64,000 nt of DNA from Ilumatobacter sp963746265 (GTDB lineage: Bacteria > Actinomycetota > Acidimicrobiia > Acidimicrobiales > Ilumatobacteraceae), in assembly GCA_963746265.1 (NCBI GenBank), contig CAVVAM010000015.1:124001-188000 (forward strand), in the 5' to 3' direction. Made by a program: the position numbers and the translations under genes. The notes under the pieces are model-generated. The model saw only the letters and a list, made by a program, of their open reading frames with translations. It was not told the DNA's origin and did no database searches. Positions within the stretch are counted from its first letter, which is position 1; every line of letters starts with the position of its first letter. This document shows, one piece after another, positions 62,327-64,000 of this stretch.

Positions 62327-64000
62327 TCACATGCCGGGTTGCTTGGCGATCTCGGTGAGGAACTCCTCGTTGGTGCGGAACGTCTTGAGTCGGTCGACGA
62401 GCAACTCGAGGCCGGGCGCCGCATTGCCGTCGGCCGCGAGCCCGCTGAGCACTCGGCGCAGCTTCCACACCATCTGGAGTTGCTTGCGGTCGAACAGGAG
62501 CTCCTCGTGACGCGTGCTCGACGCATCGACGTCGATGGCCGGGTAGATGCGCCGCTCGGCGAGCTTGCGGTCGAGCCGCAGCTCCATGTTGCCGGTGCCC
62601 TTGAACTCCTCGAAGACGGCTTCGTCCATCCGGCTGTTCGTCTCGACGAGCGCCGTTGCGAGGATCGTGAGCGAGCCGCCCTCCTCGACGTTGCGGGCCG
62701 CACCGAAGAATCGCTTCGGCGGGTACAGCGCTCCGGCATCGATACCGCCCGAGAGGATGCGGCCGCTGGCGGGTGCGGCGAGGTTGTACGCCCGGCTCAG
62801 GCGGGTGATGCCGTCCAGCACGACGACGACGTCCTCCCCGTACTCGACCATTCGCTTGGCCTTCTCGATCGCCATCTCCGCGATCTGCGTGTGCTGGTCG
62901 CTCGGCTTGTCGAAGGTGGAGGCGATGACCTCGCCCTTGGCCATCCGCTTCATGTCGGTGACCTCCTCGGGCCGCTCGTCGATGAGCAGCACGATCACGT
63001 TGCACTCGGGGTTGTTCTTCTCGACCGACGCGACGAACGTCTTCATGACCGAGGTCTTGCCGGCCTTCGGCGGTGACACGATGAGGCCGCGCTGACCCTT
63101 GCCGATCGGGCTGACGAGGTCGATGATACGCGCCGTCATGTTCGTGGGATCCGACGGATCCTCGAGCCGAAGTTGCGAGTCGGGGAAAAGCGCCGTCAGG
63201 TCCTCGAAGCGGGGCCGCTTCTTGGCCTCCTCGGGTGGCCGACCGTTGACCGAGTGGATCTCGAGCATCGCCGGGTTCTTCTCGTTCCGGCCGGCCGGGC
63301 GCGACAGGCCGACCACACGGTCGCCCTTGCGGAGGCCGTACTGCCGGCTCAGCTTCACGGGGATGTACGAGTCGCTCTTGCTGGCCAGGTAGTTGTTGAC
63401 CCGCAGGAACCCGTAGCCCTCGTCGCGGAGGTCGAGATAGCCGTCGACGATGACCGGCTCCGTGCTCTGCGGTTCGATGGTGTCGTCGCTCTCGAGCAGA
63501 TCGCGGTCCTCGCCCTGAGGACCGTCCTGGCCGCCGCGCCCCTTGCGCCGACGCCGACGGCGCTTGTTCCGGGACTCTCCGTCACCGTCACCCTGGCGGT
63601 TCTGGTTGTTGCGGTTCTGGTTGTTGCGGTTCTGGTTGTTGCGGTTCTGGCCACCCTGGCGATCGCCCTGGTCCTGCTTGGCCTCGGCCTGGTCCTGCTT
63701 GGCCTCGGCCTGGTCCTGCTTGGCCTCGGCCTGGTCCTGCTTGGCCTCTCCGGAGGCGTGCTTGGCCTCTCCGGAGGCCCGGGCGCCCGACTGACGATCG
63801 CCACCTGTCTCCCGCTCCGAACTCGTGGCTCGCGTCCCGGAGCCGTCGCCAGTATGTTCCCGCGTTGCGTCCGTGGCGGCAGGGGCGTCGTCCACACCGT
63901 CGCCGTTGTCGGCGGCGTGTTCCCATGCTGCCTTGGGCTCGTCGCGGTTGGGAGGCGCCGACGCGGACGCTGTCTGATCGGCGGTCGGGACCTCCGCACG
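62327..64000 (-). CDS. rho: Transcription termination factor Rho, N-terminus cut by window edge
   Basis: An RNA-dependent helicase that ends transcription. The frame is open to the right edge, so the N-terminus is missing. Visible are a long hydrophilic N-terminal insert (at least 165 residues, rich in Glu, Lys, Gln, Asn and Arg with repeats), the RNA-binding OB-fold (YLDLRDEGYGFLRVNNYLASKSDSYIPVKLSRQYGLRKGD), the Walker A RGLIVSPPKAGKTSVMK, Walker B VIVLLIDERPEEVTDM, and the Q/R-loop regions (GEVIASTFDKPSDQHTQIAEM, VVLDGITRLSRAYNL). The insert, common in Actinobacteria, binds RNA and broadens termination. rpmE follows in the same transcript. Confidence 0.95.
   Translation of the reverse strand, partial: RAEVPTADQTASASAPPNRDEPKAAWEHAADNGDGVDDAPAATDATREHTGDGSGTRATSSERETGGDRQSGARASGEAKHASGEAKQDQAEAKQDQAEAKQDQAEAKQDQGDRQGGQNRNNQNRNNQNRNNQNRQGDGDGESRNKRRRRRRKGRGGQDGPQGEDRDLLESDDTIEPQSTEPVIVDGYLDLRDEGYGFLRVNNYLASKSDSYIPVKLSRQYGLRKGDRVVGLSRPAGRNEKNPAMLEIHSVNGRPPEEAKKRPRFEDLTALFPDSQLRLEDPSDPTNMTARIIDLVSPIGKGQRGLIVSPPKAGKTSVMKTFVASVEKNNPECNVIVLLIDERPEEVTDMKRMAKGEVIASTFDKPSDQHTQIAEMAIEKAKRMVEYGEDVVVVLDGITRLSRAYNLAAPASGRILSGGIDAGALYPPKRFFGAARNVEEGGSLTILATALVETNSRMDEAVFEEFKGTGNMELRLDRKLAERRIYPAIDVDASSTRHEELLFDRKQLQMVWKLRRVLSGLAADGNAAPGLELLVDRLKTFRTNEEFLTEIAKQPGM
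63594..63652. repeat. 18-bp repeats encoding NNQNRN in Rho
   Basis: A TTCTGGTTGTTGCGG-type unit repeats about three times, encoding Asn/Gln/Arg-rich NQNRNNQNRN segments of the Rho insert. Confidence 0.8.
63669..63752. repeat. 21-bp repeats encoding AEAKQDQ in Rho
   Basis: Four near-identical copies of a 21-bp unit (GGTCCTGCTTGGCCTCGGCCT type) encode four AEAKQDQ heptads of the Rho insert. Very low divergence between copies points to recent expansion. Confidence 0.85.

Noticed and set aside
63669..63752. Short direct repeats as an origin iteron set
   Set aside because: They are codon-sized, in frame and translated in Rho.

Overview
The window looks like chromosomal DNA of a high-GC actinobacterium, most likely from the class Acidimicrobiia (Ilumatobacter-like). 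This is inferred from GC-ending codons, many GTG starts, a PafB/PafC pair, an F420 gene (cofC), polyphosphate glucokinase, a HAIR-type heat-shock operator, PAKK-repeat nucleoid protein and DUF1501/DUF1800 proteins with VFGYF-ending repeats. No rRNA, tRNA, CRISPR array, insertion sequence or phage module was seen by eye.

1-12.3 kb: 3' part of a cystathionine gamma-synthase, a secreted protein, trehalose synthesis (otsA-otsB), an MFS transporter, a DinB-family gene whose 3' end is replaced by a fragment of another gene, rnhB, a homocysteine methyltransferase-like gene, an unrecognised conserved-looking gene, gpsA, cofC coupled to a PIG-L deacetylase, and an HU gene followed 7 bp later by a separate 27-repeat PAKK protein. 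12.3-20 kb: HIT protein, PIN-PhoH ATPase, DnaQ-like exonuclease, pafB-pafC, hydroxyacyl-CoA dehydrogenase, pgi and pgl. 20-29.9 kb: RarD-type transporter, TetR regulator, DUF305 protein, a lipoprotein metallopeptidase with a degenerate second copy of its own domain, an L,D-transpeptidase, a glycosyltransferase, argG and a quinone oxidoreductase.

29.97-32.08 kb holds the main discovery. An M20 peptidase gene overlaps (GTGA) a gene for an AhpD-like protein that is read through an in-frame TGA. The TGA sits exactly where the second cysteine of the AhpD CxxC centre belongs, giving C-F-Y-[TGA]-T-T-A-H, and a SECIS-like hairpin follows at the right distance. I read it as a selenoprotein with a CxxU redox centre.

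32.3-41.7 kb: a secreted CocE-type hydrolase, an XRE/MmyB-like regulator, then a low-density stretch with long empty intervals, small secreted or Cys-rich ORFs, a PhyH dioxygenase, an ECF sigma/anti-sigma pair with its own ECF-type promoter, and two decayed genes (a GNAT and an EAL-domain gene). 41.7-54.4 kb: a cyclopropane-fatty-acid synthase, GNAT, PfkB kinase, threonine-dehydratase-like enzyme, a 1158-residue indolepyruvate:ferredoxin oxidoreductase, a Na/Ca exchanger, ppgK, a geranylgeranyl-reductase-like flavoprotein, chorismate mutase, a 2-hydroxyacid dehydrogenase and an HpcH aldolase.

54.4-64 kb: the familiar actinobacterial order rho-rpmE-prfA-prmC is present but split by about 5.7 kb carrying a DUF1800-DUF1501 operon, an unrecognised gene and a HAIR-controlled hsp20. 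rho runs off the right edge.
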